Source of the DNA: CALBPI01 sp942491885
GTDB taxonomy: Bacteria; Pseudomonadota; Gammaproteobacteria; Steroidobacterales; Woeseiaceae
NCBI GenBank assembly: GCA_942491885.1
Contig: CALOCQ010000002.1
Span: 806,001-870,000 of the forward strand
Direction: 5' to 3'
DNA: 64,000 nucleotides
A program made the position numbers and the translations under genes. Under the pieces are notes generated by a model. It had not been told where the DNA came from. It saw only the letters and a program-made list of their open reading frames with translations, and did not search any database. Shown here piece after piece: positions 17,526 through 26,483 of this stretch (position 1 is the first letter of the stretch; the number at the start of each line of letters is the position of its first letter).

Positions 17526-18463
17526 TGGCCGTCGCCGAGGCGCTGGCCGACCAGCGTCAGCTGGGTTGCCAGCTCGGCCGGCGTGATTCTGGACCGACCC
17601 GGCCGCTGTACTTCGCTGATGCGCACAATGCCTTCGGCGCATGCGACGCGCATGCCTTCGTCATCGACATCGAGAACGGTGCCCGCCGGCTCATCACACT
17701 CACCATCGGCGAGCGTTGAGCGCCAGCATTTCAGTGGCTCGTCATCAAGGGTCGCGACACAGCCCGGGTAGGGATTAAACGCACGGATCCGCCGATCGAT
17801 TTCAACCGCAGGCCGGTGCCAGCGCAGCAAGCCATCGTCACGGGAGAGCTTGCGGGCATAGTTAGATTCGGCATCGTCCTGTGGCGTCGCGGTTAGCGAC
17901 CCTTCGAGCAATTCCGGCAACTTATCAACCATCAGACCGCCGCCGAGTTGAGCCAGCCGATGGTGCAGCTCGACGCTTGTGTCGCGCACGGTAATCGGGG
18001 TGCGTTGCGATGCAAACACCGGCCCGGTATCCAGACCGGCCTCCATCTGCATGAGACAAACGCCGGTCGCCTCGTCACCACTTGCGATCGCCCACGGGAT
18101 AGGCGCCGCACCGCGCCAGCGCGGCAGCAACGACGCATGCACATTCACGCAGCCGATGCGCGGCGCATCCAGCACGTGCTGAGGAAGCAATAAACCGTAG
18201 GCGGCAACAATCAGGCAATCGAGCTGATCGAGACCAAGCTCGCCTACCAACTTTGCGGATTTCAGTGATTCCGGCTGGCGAACCTGCAAACCCTCGTCGC
18301 GCGCCAGCGTCTTGACCGCACTCGCGCGCAGCTTGCGACCGCGGCCCGCGCGGCGGTCCGGCTGGGTCAGGACAACCGCGGGTCGAAAGCCGCCGGCAAC
18401 CAGATGACGCAGGATTACCGCGGCAAATTCGGGCGTCCCGGCGAAACCGATCTTCGGCGCAGT
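17522..18463 (-). CDS. fmt: Methionyl-tRNA formyltransferase, start codon not canonical
   Basis: Formylates Met-tRNAfMet for initiation. The hydrolase/transferase domain carries CVNVHASLLPRWRGAAPIPWAI, with the catalytic Asn and His, and a C-terminal OB-like domain (RRIRAFNPYPGCVATLDDEPLKCW). The protein clearly begins at or just before KIGFAGTPEFAAVIL (AAG at 18454). Between the last in-frame stop, inside def, and this point I find no ATG, GTG or TTG; the nearest TTG, at 18289, would delete the first 50 or so residues. The feature is extended to 18463, where a codon (ACT) stands in the position expected for a start. Either a rare start codon or a base error is present. Confidence 0.9.
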   Translation of the reverse strand, partial: TAPKIGFAGTPEFAAVILRHLVAGGFRPAVVLTQPDRRAGRGRKLRASAVKTLARDEGLQVRQPESLKSAKLVGELGLDQLDCLIVAAYGLLLPQHVLDAPRIGCVNVHASLLPRWRGAAPIPWAIASGDEATGVCLMQMEAGLDTGPVFASQRTPITVRDTSVELHHRLAQLGGGLMVDKLPELLEGSLTATPQDDAESNYARKLSRDDGLLRWHRPAVEIDRRIRAFNPYPGCVATLDDEPLKCWRSTLADGECDEPAGTVLDVDDEGMRVACAEGIVRISEVQRPGRSRITPAELATQLTLVGQRLGDGQ

Positions 18464-18473
18464 AGCGCCCGCC

Positions 18474-19004
18474 TCAGAGACGGGCAGCAGACTGCTCCGC
18501 GTCGCCCTGCTGGCGTTTGTCGCGCAACAGTCGCTTGCGAATGCGCTGGCGCTTCATCTGCGACAGGTAGTCAACAAACAACTTGCCGTCCAGGTGGTCG
18601 ATTTCGTGCTGGATACAAACGGCCAGCAAGCCCTCTGCCTCAAGCTCCTGTGATGCACCGTCACGATCCAGAAAGCGCACGACGATACGATCGGCCCGCT
18701 CGACCTCTTCATAAAAGCCCGGTACGGACAGACAGCCCTCTTCCATCACTTCGACGCCGTCCTTGCTGAGGATTTCCGGGTTGATCAGCACCAGCGGCTG
18801 CTGCTTGTCCTCGGAAACATCTGCGACCAACAGCCGCTTATGCACATCTACCTGGGTTGCCGCCAGACCAATTCCGGGAGCGTCGTACATCGTCTCGAAC
18901 ATGTCGTCGATCAGCGTGCGCAATGCATCGTCTACCTGCTCGACCGGCTGCGCTTTTGTGCGCAGTCGCGGGTCGGGAAATTCCAATATTTTAAGAAGCG
19001 ACAT
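18474..19004 (-). CDS. def: Peptide deformylase
   Basis: Removes the N-formyl group from nascent proteins; Fe2+/Zn2+ enzyme. The 176-residue product holds the three family motifs in order: GIGLAATQV, EEGCLSVPG (metal-binding Cys) and QHEIDHLDG (HExxH). The ATG at 19004 is chosen because MSLLKILEFPDPRLR is the usual N-terminus; the upstream in-frame part falls in the AT-rich divergent promoter region. Ten bases separate its stop from the start of fmt as annotated. It is transcribed divergently from the LysM gene. Confidence 0.95.
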   Translation of the reverse strand: MSLLKILEFPDPRLRTKAQPVEQVDDALRTLIDDMFETMYDAPGIGLAATQVDVHKRLLVADVSEDKQQPLVLINPEILSKDGVEVMEEGCLSVPGFYEEVERADRIVVRFLDRDGASQELEAEGLLAVCIQHEIDHLDGKLFVDYLSQMKRQRIRKRLLRDKRQQGDAEQSAARL

Positions 19005-19101
19005 AAATAACACCCTGAGAGCTGATCTAAGTGGCAGCGGAGGGCAAAAAAAGCCGCTCCCCGCCTGTTTGTGTATTTTCCTACAAAAACGGTCTAAATT
19101 T

Positions 19102-19130
19102 TTGACTTTATTGAGATACATGCCGACAAT
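19102..19130 (+). promoter_or_regulatory. Candidate sigma-70 promoter for the LysM-dprA-smg unit
   Basis: TTGACT at 19102-19107, a 17-bp spacer and GACAAT at 19125-19130 fit sigma-70 elements (5/6 and 4/6 matches). It lies in the 270-bp AT-rich region between the divergent def and LysM genes and would give a leader of about 138 bases. Confidence 0.35.
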
Positions 19131-19214
19131 GCGAGCACAAATAAGGCCGTAAACAGCGTCATGCGGCGATTATGTGACGCACTTGGCAGTTAGACCGCCG
19201 GCATGCCGTCATAG

Positions 19215-19227
19215 TATATGTCATATA
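19215..19227. repeat. Short AT-rich palindrome upstream of the LysM gene
   Basis: TATATG, one base, then CATATA: a perfect 6-bp inverted repeat 48 bp before the LysM start. It could be an operator or simply part of an AT-rich promoter; nothing further supports either. Confidence 0.3.
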
Positions 19228-19274
19228 TATGGCTTAACCGGTCATTCACAACCTGCACGGAGATAGCTTCCACC

Positions 19275-20462
19275 ATGCCTGTCGCAGCGCGAAACCGTAC
19301 AGCACGTTTAAGTGCCATTACCGCCCTGGCGGTTATCACCGCAGGCTGCAGCCTGAATCCCTTCGGACAATCAGAACCGGAATCGGTTCCGATCAGCCGT
19401 GACGGTCAGGCCGCAACGCAGCCGATCTCCATGTCAGACCGTGATCGACGGCCTGTTGAGAGTGGCCCGCGGGTCACGCCCATGGAGTCCGTGCCGCTGG
19501 CCAGTGATGCGCCCGACCAATATGTGGTCAAGACCGGCGACACGCTATGGGATATCTCGGCGACGTTCCTGCGCGACCCGTGGTTCTGGCCGGAAATCTG
19601 GCAAGTGAACCCGCAGGTCGAGAACCCGCACCTGATTTACCCCGGTGACCTGCTCTCGCTGGTCTACATCGACGGCCAGCCCCGTATTCTGCTGCAGCGC
19701 GGCGGTCAGGGCGCCCGTCTTTCTCCGGGAGTGCGCGTCATTCCGCTGGACGAGGCGATCACAACCATTTCCTACGAACAGATCTCTGCATTCCTGACCC
19801 GCGCCGCCGTGCTCGAGAAGGAAGAGGTCGACAGCCTGCCGTACGTTTTGCAGGCACGCGGTGACCACCTGATCAGCAGCGCAGGCGTGGACCTCTACGC
19901 TCGTGGCGATATTGACGGTGTCGGTTCACGCTACAGCGTCGTACACATTGACGGCCCGCTGCGCGATCCTGATGACAACTCGATTGTAGGCTATGAAGCG
20001 CTGTACGTCGGCGATGGCACCGTGCGTCGTGGCGGCGATCCGTCGACATTGTTCGTCAACGAATCAATGCGCGAGATCCTCAACGGCGACCGCCTGCTAA
20101 GCCAGGACGTCACCATCCCGCTGAACTTCTTCCCGAAATCTCCGAGCACCGACATCGAGGGTCGCATCATCTCCGTTATCGATGGCGTTTCCCGTATCGG
20201 TCAGTACCAGGTCGTCGTCATAAACCGCGGCGAGCGTGACGGACTGCAGAGCGGTGATGTACTGCGGGTCATGGAAGCGGGCGACACAGTCCGCGACAGA
20301 TACTCCAAAAAGGGCTTTATTACCGGCGAAGAGGTGCGACTGCCTGACGAAAAAGCCGGTACGCTTATGCTGTTCAAGATCTATGACCGTATTTCATACG
20401 GGCTGATCATGACGGCGGAAAGCGAAATCCAGGTCTACGATCTGGTTCGCAACCCGGAATAA
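19275..20462 (+). CDS. LysM peptidoglycan-binding lipoprotein
   Basis: A 395-residue lipoprotein. The lipobox ITAGC gives a lipidated C25. A LysM domain follows at about 78-130 (YVVKTGDTLWDISATFLRDPWFWPEIWQVNP ... HLIYPGDLL), in the W-rich form found in the conserved gene upstream of dprA in Pseudomonas (PA0020). The long C-terminal part is of the family type with no named domain. The ATG at 19275 is chosen over an upstream ATG at 19218 because it places the basic residues and lipobox at normal positions. It probably resides in the periplasm bound to peptidoglycan; its exact role is not known. dprA follows after 88 bp. Confidence 0.88.
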   Translation: MPVAARNRTARLSAITALAVITAGCSLNPFGQSEPESVPISRDGQAATQPISMSDRDRRPVESGPRVTPMESVPLASDAPDQYVVKTGDTLWDISATFLRDPWFWPEIWQVNPQVENPHLIYPGDLLSLVYIDGQPRILLQRGGQGARLSPGVRVIPLDEAITTISYEQISAFLTRAAVLEKEEVDSLPYVLQARGDHLISSAGVDLYARGDIDGVGSRYSVVHIDGPLRDPDDNSIVGYEALYVGDGTVRRGGDPSTLFVNESMREILNGDRLLSQDVTIPLNFFPKSPSTDIEGRIISVIDGVSRIGQYQVVVINRGERDGLQSGDVLRVMEAGDTVRDRYSKKGFITGEEVRLPDEKAGTLMLFKIYDRISYGLIMTAESEIQVYDLVRNPE

Positions 20463-20550
20463 GCCCGCCAGAGCGCCGCGGGTGGCCCCACCCGCCGGCG
20501 TTGTCAGCCTGCTCCACTTACCGGCACACTACTGTCGGAATGGCTGACCT

Positions 20551-21687
20551 ATGTCCTCACCTGATGAAACCCAAGCCTGGCTGACACTGGCCTGTGCGCC
20601 CGGTGTGCGCGGCGCGAACCTGCGCCAGTTGCTCGCCCGGTTCGGCTCGGCGCAAGCCTTGCTGGACGCGAGCAACAGCCAGCTTGCCGGGTTCGGTGCC
20701 GAACGCACTGACATTCAATCGCTGCGCGAGGCGCAGGAAGCCACCGATATTGCGCCTGCCCGCGCATGGCTGCGGGGCGCCAACCGGCATCTGATCAGCT
20801 GCCTCGACAAGCGCTACCCGGCCGCGCTCTCGGACATACCCGACCCGCCTATCGTGCTGTTCGCGGAAGGCGACACGGATCTGTTGAATATGCCGGCGCT
20901 GGCTATGGTCGGCAGCCGCAACCCGACGGCGGCGGGCACGGACAATGCCGGCGCATTCGCCAAATTCGTGGCCGCCCGGGGGCTTGCGGTCGTCAGCGGG
21001 CTGGCCGCTGGTATCGATGCGGCCGCCCACCAGGGCGCACTGGACGCGGATGGCGCGACGATAGCCGTGCTGGGCTGCGGTATCGACCAATGCTACCCGA
21101 CTGCCAATCGCGGTCTGCAGCAGCGCATCGCGAGCGAGGGCGTCGTGATCAGCGAGTACCCGCCCGGGCGCGCGCCGATCGCCGGCCAGTTTCCGGCGCG
21201 CAACCGCATCATCAGCGGTTTGTCACTCGGCACGCTCGTAGTCGAGGCAACGCGCAGAAGCGGCTCACTGATCACTGCCCGACTGGCTGGCGAGCAAGGC
21301 CGCTCAATATTCGCGATACCCGGCTCGATCCACAATCCGCTGGCCCGCGGCTGCCATCAGCTGATCAGACAGGGCGCTTTGCTGGTCGAGGACGGCGACG
21401 ATATTTTCTCCGAGCTGGGCGGTGCAATCGCCCGCGCAATCGCCACAATTCCTGGCGATGATTTGACTGACAACCGGCATGCAACGCCCGACGACGACGA
21501 GGACCCGGCCTACGACAAGGTGCTGGACGCGCTCGGATGGGACCCGGCAAACATGGATCAACTGGTCGATCGCACCGGATTGACGACCGCCGAGCTTTCC
21601 TCCATGCTCCTGATCATGGAGCTGGACGGTCGCGTGAATACACTACCGGGTGGCGGCTACCAGAGATGCAAGCAGCGGAAGGCCTGA
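20551..21687 (+). CDS. dprA: DNA-processing protein DprA
   Basis: Loads RecA onto incoming single-stranded DNA during natural transformation. The 378-residue product has an N-terminal SAM-like helical part (LRQLLARFGSAQALLDAS), the Rossmann-type DprA core (GLAAGIDAAAHQGAL, IAVLGCGID, QFPARNRIISGLS, RSGSLITARLAGEQGR), and a C-terminal winged-helix domain at about 320-378 (VLDALGWDPANMDQLVDRTGL). The gene is intact. It follows the LysM gene and precedes smg by 2 bp, the usual arrangement. Confidence 0.95.
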   Translation: MSSPDETQAWLTLACAPGVRGANLRQLLARFGSAQALLDASNSQLAGFGAERTDIQSLREAQEATDIAPARAWLRGANRHLISCLDKRYPAALSDIPDPPIVLFAEGDTDLLNMPALAMVGSRNPTAAGTDNAGAFAKFVAARGLAVVSGLAAGIDAAAHQGALDADGATIAVLGCGIDQCYPTANRGLQQRIASEGVVISEYPPGRAPIAGQFPARNRIISGLSLGTLVVEATRRSGSLITARLAGEQGRSIFAIPGSIHNPLARGCHQLIRQGALLVEDGDDIFSELGGAIARAIATIPGDDLTDNRHATPDDDEDPAYDKVLDALGWDPANMDQLVDRTGLTTAELSSMLLIMELDGRVNTLPGGGYQRCKQRKA

Positions 21688-21689
21688 AC

Positions 21690-22166
21690 ATGAAAGAAAA
21701 TGTGCTCGACGTCCTGATGTATCTGTTCGAAACCTATGTCGACGCCGATGAACAGGCCGAGTCCGACGAGACGCAACTGCGCGACGAGCTGACCCGCGCC
21801 GGGTTTCACGACGCGGAAATCGAACATGCGCTGACCTGGCTGGACGGGCTGTCAGCCAATAACGACCTGATTTCCTATAACCCGCAGACCGACCGTGGCA
21901 TGCGCGTATTTCGTGACAGCGAAGCAGCCCGGATCGATGTGCAAGGACGTGGTTACTTGCTGTATCTCGAACAAATCGGCATTCTGCTGCCCGAACAGCG
22001 CGAGTTGGTCATTGACCGCTTGCTGGCGCTGGACGCCGCAGAGATCGATATCGAACAGATCAAATGGGTCGTCATGATGGTGTTGTTCAGCCAACCGGGA
22101 CAGGAGCAGGCGTTCTCCCGAATGGAAGATCTCGTATTTGAAGAATGCGAGGGCGAACTGCACTGA
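21690..22166 (+). CDS. smg: Smg family protein (DUF494)
   Basis: A 158-residue acidic protein of the Smg/DUF494 family: MKENVLDVLMYLFETYVD at the N-terminus and a conserved C-terminal IDIEQIKWVVMMVLFSQPG. The function of Smg is not established; genes are nearly always next to dprA. The start at 21690 is two bases after the dprA stop codon. A rho-independent terminator lies directly downstream, so it is probably the end of the LysM-dprA-smg transcript. Confidence 0.92.
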   Translation: MKENVLDVLMYLFETYVDADEQAESDETQLRDELTRAGFHDAEIEHALTWLDGLSANNDLISYNPQTDRGMRVFRDSEAARIDVQGRGYLLYLEQIGILLPEQRELVIDRLLALDAAEIDIEQIKWVVMMVLFSQPGQEQAFSRMEDLVFEECEGELH

Positions 22167-22196
22167 CGCCAACAAACGTTGCCTGCTCATCATCGC

Positions 22197-22225
22197 GCCG
22201 CGTTCACCGCGGCTTTGTTATTTTT
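22197..22225 (+). terminator. Rho-independent terminator after smg
   Basis: GCCGCG (22197-22202) pairs with CGCGGC (22208-22213) across a 5-base loop and is followed by a T-rich tract (TTTGTTATTTTT). It separates smg from topA. Confidence 0.6.
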
Positions 22226-22277
22226 GCTTTGATACAAATGGAAGGAATCGGTCGCACTACGCCACCGGTTAACGTGT

Positions 22278-24764
22278 ATGACACGAAATCTCGTCATCGT
22301 TGAGTCGCCCGCCAAGGCGAAGACCATCGAAAAATACCTCGGCAAAGACTTCGAGGTGCTTGCGTCGTATGGCCACGTTCGTGATCTGGTGCCGAAAGAA
22401 GGCGCCGTCGACCCCGAGCACGGCTACAAGATGAATTACCGGATCATCGAACGAAACGAAAAGCATGTGAACGCGATCGTGCGGTCGCTGAAGAAGGCCG
22501 ACGCCCTGTATCTCGCAACTGACCCCGATCGCGAGGGTGAAGCCATTTCGTGGCATCTCTACGAGTTGTTGAAAGAGAAAAAAGCGCTTAACGGAAAACC
22601 GGTGCATCGCGTTGTGTTCTATGAGATCACGAAGCAAGCCGTGAAAGACGCCATCGCGCAGCCCCGCGAGCTGTCGAACGAGCTGGTCAATGCCCAGCAG
22701 GCACGCCGCGCGCTCGACTATCTGGTTGGTTTTAACCTGTCGCCATTGTTGTGGAAGAAGGTCCAGCCGGGTCTCTCCGCGGGCCGCGTGCAAAGCCCCG
22801 CATTGAGAATGATTGTCGAGCGGGAGCTCGAAATCGAAGCCTTCAAGCCGCGCGAGTACTGGACACTGGAAGCCGACGTCAACCGCAGCGAACAGGACTT
22901 CCTCGCGCGCCTGACGCAATACCGCGGCGACAAGGTTGAACAATTCAGCTTCGAGAACGAGAAAAGCGCCACTGAAGTGCAAAGCACCCTGCGCGACAGC
23001 GCCGACGGCTTTTTGCATGTCACCAGCATCACGCGCAAGCAAAGACGCAGAAACCCGGCCGCGCCGTTCACGACCTCGACGCTGCAACAGGAAGCCTCGC
23101 GCAAGCTTGGCTTCAATACGCAAAGAACAATGCGCACGGCGCAAAAGCTCTATGAGGGCATCGATATACCGGGCGAAGGCACGGCCGGCCTGATTACCTA
23201 CATGCGTACTGATTCACCGTCTATCGCTACCGTTGCGATCGAGGAGATTCGCGACGTAATCGGCGAACGCTACGGCAAGGACAACGTACCGGACGAGCCG
23301 CGCGAGTACCGCAGCAAATCCAAGAACGCGCAGGAGGCGCACGAAGCGATTCGACCGACCTCGTCGCTGCGCGTGCCTGACACCATCAAAGACTCGCTCG
23401 ATGCGGACCAGTTCAAGCTCTACAACCTGATCTGGCAGCGTAGCGTGGCATCACAAATGGTGCCTGCCGTGTTCGATACCGTGGCCGCCGATCTTGAGCC
23501 CGGCAAGGCGCCCGGGCCGCAGGCCGAAGTCGGCCGGTTCCGTGCCAATGGCTCGATCCTCGTCCACCCGGGCTTTATGGCTGTCTATCAGGAAGGCAAA
23601 GACGATTCCGACGGCGACGACAAAGACCGCCGCTTGCCGGAAATGAAAGAAGGCGATGTCATCACGCTGAAGGACCTGCGCGCCGATCAGCACTTCACCG
23701 AGCCACCCCCGCGATTCACCGAGGCAAGCCTGGTCAAGACGCTGGAGGAATACGGCATCGGCCGGCCATCGACATACGCGAGTATCATTTCAACGTTGCG
23801 CAACCGCGAATACGTGGAGATGGATGGCAAACGCTTCATCCCCACCGATATCGGGCGCATCGTCAACGGCTTTTTGACCGACCACTTCAAGCAATACGTC
23901 GACTACGAATTCACCGCGCGCATGGAAGACGATCTTGACGCGGTGTCGCGCGGCGACCGTGAGTGGGTGCCGCTGCTGGACGAATTCTGGCAGCCGTTCA
24001 CCAAGCAGGTCGACGACAAGGAAAAATCCGTAACCCGCGAGCAGGTGGCACAATCGCGCGAGCTCGGCACCGACCCCAAGAGTGGCAAGCCGGTTTCCGT
24101 GCGTATGGGCCGGTTCGGACCGTTCGTACAAATCGGCACCAAGGACGACGAAGAAAAGCCGAAATTCGCCGGCTTGCGCCCAGGGCAGAAAATGAACGAT
24201 CTCGACCTCGAGACCGCGCTCGATCTGTTCCAGCTTCCGAGAAAGCTCGGTGAAACCGCCGAAGGCGAAGCGGTCTCCGCCAGCGTCGGCCGGTTCGGGC
24301 CTTACGTGCGCTACGACAGCAAGTTTGTCTCGATCAAGGGCGAAGACGATCCCTACACGATCACCCTGGAGCGCGCGCTGGAAGTCATTGCGGAAAAGAA
24401 AATCGTCGACGCAAACCGGCTGATTCTCGACTTCCCGGATGACGGCATTCAGGTGCTGAACGGGCGCTACGGCCCCTACATCACCGACAAGAAGAAAAAC
24501 GCCAAGATCCCGAAGGACCGCGAGCCGAAGTCTCTGACCCTGGAAGAATGCAAAGAGCTGATTGCCGCTGCCCCGGAACGCGGCCGCCGCGGCAAGAAAA
24601 CCACAAAGAAAACAGCCGCAGATGCAGCTGCGAAGAAAAAAGTGGTGAAGAAAAAAGCGAAAAAGAAAGCCAAGAAAAAGGCTAAGAAGAAGACCACCAA
24701 GAAAACGGCGGCCAAGAAAAAAACCGCTAAGAAGGCCCCTGCGCGGAAGGCCAAGGACGGCTGA
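22278..24764 (+). CDS. topA: DNA topoisomerase I with lysine-rich tail
   Basis: Type IA topoisomerase relaxing negative supercoils; 828 residues. The TOPRIM domain shows VIVESPAKAKTIEKYLG and ATDPDREGEAISWHL. The catalytic tyrosine is Y308 in GLITYMRTDS. GIGRPSTYASIISTLRNREYV closes the core. Instead of the zinc fingers found in the E. coli enzyme, the C-terminus has repeated topo_C-type units (RFGPFVQIG, RFGPYVRYD, RYGPYITDK). About 55-60 residues made mostly of Lys, Ala and Thr follow (from about 24590 to the end), resembling histone H1 tails. Such basic tails can bind DNA or RNA polymerase. It is preceded by a terminator, so it has its own promoter. Confidence 0.95.
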   Translation: MTRNLVIVESPAKAKTIEKYLGKDFEVLASYGHVRDLVPKEGAVDPEHGYKMNYRIIERNEKHVNAIVRSLKKADALYLATDPDREGEAISWHLYELLKEKKALNGKPVHRVVFYEITKQAVKDAIAQPRELSNELVNAQQARRALDYLVGFNLSPLLWKKVQPGLSAGRVQSPALRMIVERELEIEAFKPREYWTLEADVNRSEQDFLARLTQYRGDKVEQFSFENEKSATEVQSTLRDSADGFLHVTSITRKQRRRNPAAPFTTSTLQQEASRKLGFNTQRTMRTAQKLYEGIDIPGEGTAGLITYMRTDSPSIATVAIEEIRDVIGERYGKDNVPDEPREYRSKSKNAQEAHEAIRPTSSLRVPDTIKDSLDADQFKLYNLIWQRSVASQMVPAVFDTVAADLEPGKAPGPQAEVGRFRANGSILVHPGFMAVYQEGKDDSDGDDKDRRLPEMKEGDVITLKDLRADQHFTEPPPRFTEASLVKTLEEYGIGRPSTYASIISTLRNREYVEMDGKRFIPTDIGRIVNGFLTDHFKQYVDYEFTARMEDDLDAVSRGDREWVPLLDEFWQPFTKQVDDKEKSVTREQVAQSRELGTDPKSGKPVSVRMGRFGPFVQIGTKDDEEKPKFAGLRPGQKMNDLDLETALDLFQLPRKLGETAEGEAVSASVGRFGPYVRYDSKFVSIKGEDDPYTITLERALEVIAEKKIVDANRLILDFPDDGIQVLNGRYGPYITDKKKNAKIPKDREPKSLTLEECKELIAAAPERGRRGKKTTKKTAADAAAKKKVVKKKAKKKAKKKAKKKTTKKTAAKKKTAKKAPARKAKDG

Positions 24765-24848
24765 GGGCTCACACGGCTAGCGCTTTAGGCGTATGCTTAA
24801 GTTGTCGCCGGTTGCTACAGGTGCGACCGGCAAAGACAGGAGTGAACC

Positions 24849-25775
24849 ATGAGAGCGTTGATCCTTTTAGCCGCAGTCTTGCTGACGACGGCCTGCGGCA
24901 AAGCCCCTGAACCAGCCGCGGAAGTCGCGCCTGAGCAGGCGACAGAATCCACCGCTGCCGTCCCCGCTGAGAATGCCGCGCAAGTCGCGGCCAGTGCCCG
25001 ATTACGGGAAATCCTCAATGGTATGACGGAAGACACACGCGACCGCTACACCTACCGCCACCCGCAAGAGACGTTGGAATTTTTCGGCATTATGCCAGGC
25101 ATGACCGTGGTTGAAGCACTGCCGGGCGGCGGCTGGTACAGCAAGATCCTGATGCCCTATCTCGGCAACGAAGGCGTGCTGATCGGCGTCGACTACTCGG
25201 TCGACATGATGCGGCTGTTCGGTACCATTACCGAGGAGCGCCTTGAGGCCAAGAAAAACTGGGTTGCCGATTGGACCGCGCAGGCCAGCGGCTGGGGTGG
25301 CAACGACTCAGCAAGTGCCGAGGCGTTTGTGTTTGGCAGCATGCCGGAGAGCTTTAACGGGCGTGCCGATGCGGTTCTGATGATCCGTGCATTACACAAT
25401 CTGAATCGCTTCGAAGGTGAAGGCGGCTACCGGACAACAGCACTCAACGACGCGCTCAACGTCCTGAAGCCGGGCGGCATTCTCGGTGTCGTGCAACATC
25501 AGGCAGACGAATCCATGTCGGACACCTGGGCAGATGGCAGCAACGGCTACCTGAAACAATCGGCGTTGATCGGGATCATCGAGGCGGCAGGCTTCGAGTT
25601 TGTTGATGAAAGCGCGATCAACAGTAACCCGGCAGACCAACCGACAACCGAGGATTTCGTCTGGCGGCTGCCACCAACGCTCGCAACGTCACGAAATGAT
25701 GAGGCGCTGCGCGAAGCACTGACGGCGGTCGGTGAATCCAACCGTATGACGCTGAAGTTCCGCAAACCGGACTGA
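24849..25775 (+). CDS. Lipoprotein with class I methyltransferase-like domain
   Basis: A 308-residue protein with a lipobox (LTTACG, C16) and a short Ala/Glu/Pro-rich linker. A SAM-methyltransferase-like domain follows: PGMTVVEALPGGGWYSKIL resembles motif I, IGVDYSVDMM motif II, and LKPGGILGVVQHQ motif IV/V. An AGGAG site (24837-24841) precedes the ATG. If the signal is real, the domain lies outside the cytoplasm, where S-adenosylmethionine is not known to be available, so the ligand or activity may have changed. It stands between topA and tsaC. Confidence 0.8.
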   Translation: MRALILLAAVLLTTACGKAPEPAAEVAPEQATESTAAVPAENAAQVAASARLREILNGMTEDTRDRYTYRHPQETLEFFGIMPGMTVVEALPGGGWYSKILMPYLGNEGVLIGVDYSVDMMRLFGTITEERLEAKKNWVADWTAQASGWGGNDSASAEAFVFGSMPESFNGRADAVLMIRALHNLNRFEGEGGYRTTALNDALNVLKPGGILGVVQHQADESMSDTWADGSNGYLKQSALIGIIEAAGFEFVDESAINSNPADQPTTEDFVWRLPPTLATSRNDEALREALTAVGESNRMTLKFRKPD

Positions 25776-25819
25776 CGAGAGCTCACGAGTATCTCGGCGA
25801 ACGCTAACCGGGCAGCGGC

Positions 25820-26392
25820 ATGAGAAACTTCCACGGGATCCCGTTCCGGGTACGCGCGGTTTTGCGCAGCGGTGGCGTCATCGCCTATCCAACCGAGGGC
25901 GTATATGGCCTTGGTTGTGACCCCGCATCTGCCTCGGGGGTTGCGCGCGTGATCGCGCTCAAGGCACGCGATGCCGGCAAGGGGCTGATTCTGATCGCCG
26001 ACCATGTGCAACAACTCGCGCACTGGATCGATCTGGACGCGGCCGGGCTCGAGCGGCTGACTCGTGAATACGCGGCAGCACCACGCGACCGGGCACGCAC
26101 CTATATCGTTCCGGCATCGGAGGCGTGCCCGAACGGCGTCACCGGCGGCAGGGATACCGTTGCGGTACGGGTGACCCACCACCCTGTAGCCGCAGCGCTG
26201 TGCCGCGCTGCGGATAGCGCACTGATCTCGACCAGCGCGAATTTCAGCGGCCGCAATCCCATCACAAGACCGGCGCTGCTGCGCGCGACGTTCGGCGACA
26301 CCGCCGATGCCGTGCTCGCGCGGCGCACTGGCTCACAAGGCGGCGTCTCGCAAATTATCGACTTCGCGAGCGGCACGGTCATTCGCGGTTAG
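25820..26392 (+). CDS. tsaC: Threonylcarbamoyl-AMP synthase (Sua5/YrdC family)
   Basis: Makes threonylcarbamoyl-AMP from Thr, bicarbonate and ATP for t6A37 tRNA modification. The 190-residue product begins with the family pattern VRAVLRSGGVIAYPTEGVYGLGCDP. It contains KARDAGKGLILIADHVQQL (K-R-x(n)-K nucleotide site), DTVAVRVTHHP and LISTSANFSG. The length matches TsaC without the Sua5 extension. In related genomes tsaC also sits between the dprA region and hemF, as here. Confidence 0.95.
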   Translation: MRNFHGIPFRVRAVLRSGGVIAYPTEGVYGLGCDPASASGVARVIALKARDAGKGLILIADHVQQLAHWIDLDAAGLERLTREYAAAPRDRARTYIVPASEACPNGVTGGRDTVAVRVTHHPVAAALCRAADSALISTSANFSGRNPITRPALLRATFGDTADAVLARRTGSQGGVSQIIDFASGTVIRG

Positions 26393-26483
26393 GCGACGCT
26401 GCTGATCGCGTCGTGACCCGCTACAATAGCGGCTGGAAAAGCCAGAGACCCGTGCGGTCGGAAAAGAGGATGAGCGAGACATC

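Noticed and set aside
16512..17771. 419-codon open frame on the plus strand
   Set aside because: Antisense of rsmB and the end of fmt; no family resemblance, whereas both minus-strand genes show all expected motifs.
20477..20496. GC-rich inverted repeat between the LysM gene and dprA
   Set aside because: The stem has almost no loop and no T run follows, so it is not a credible terminator; the two genes are probably co-transcribed.
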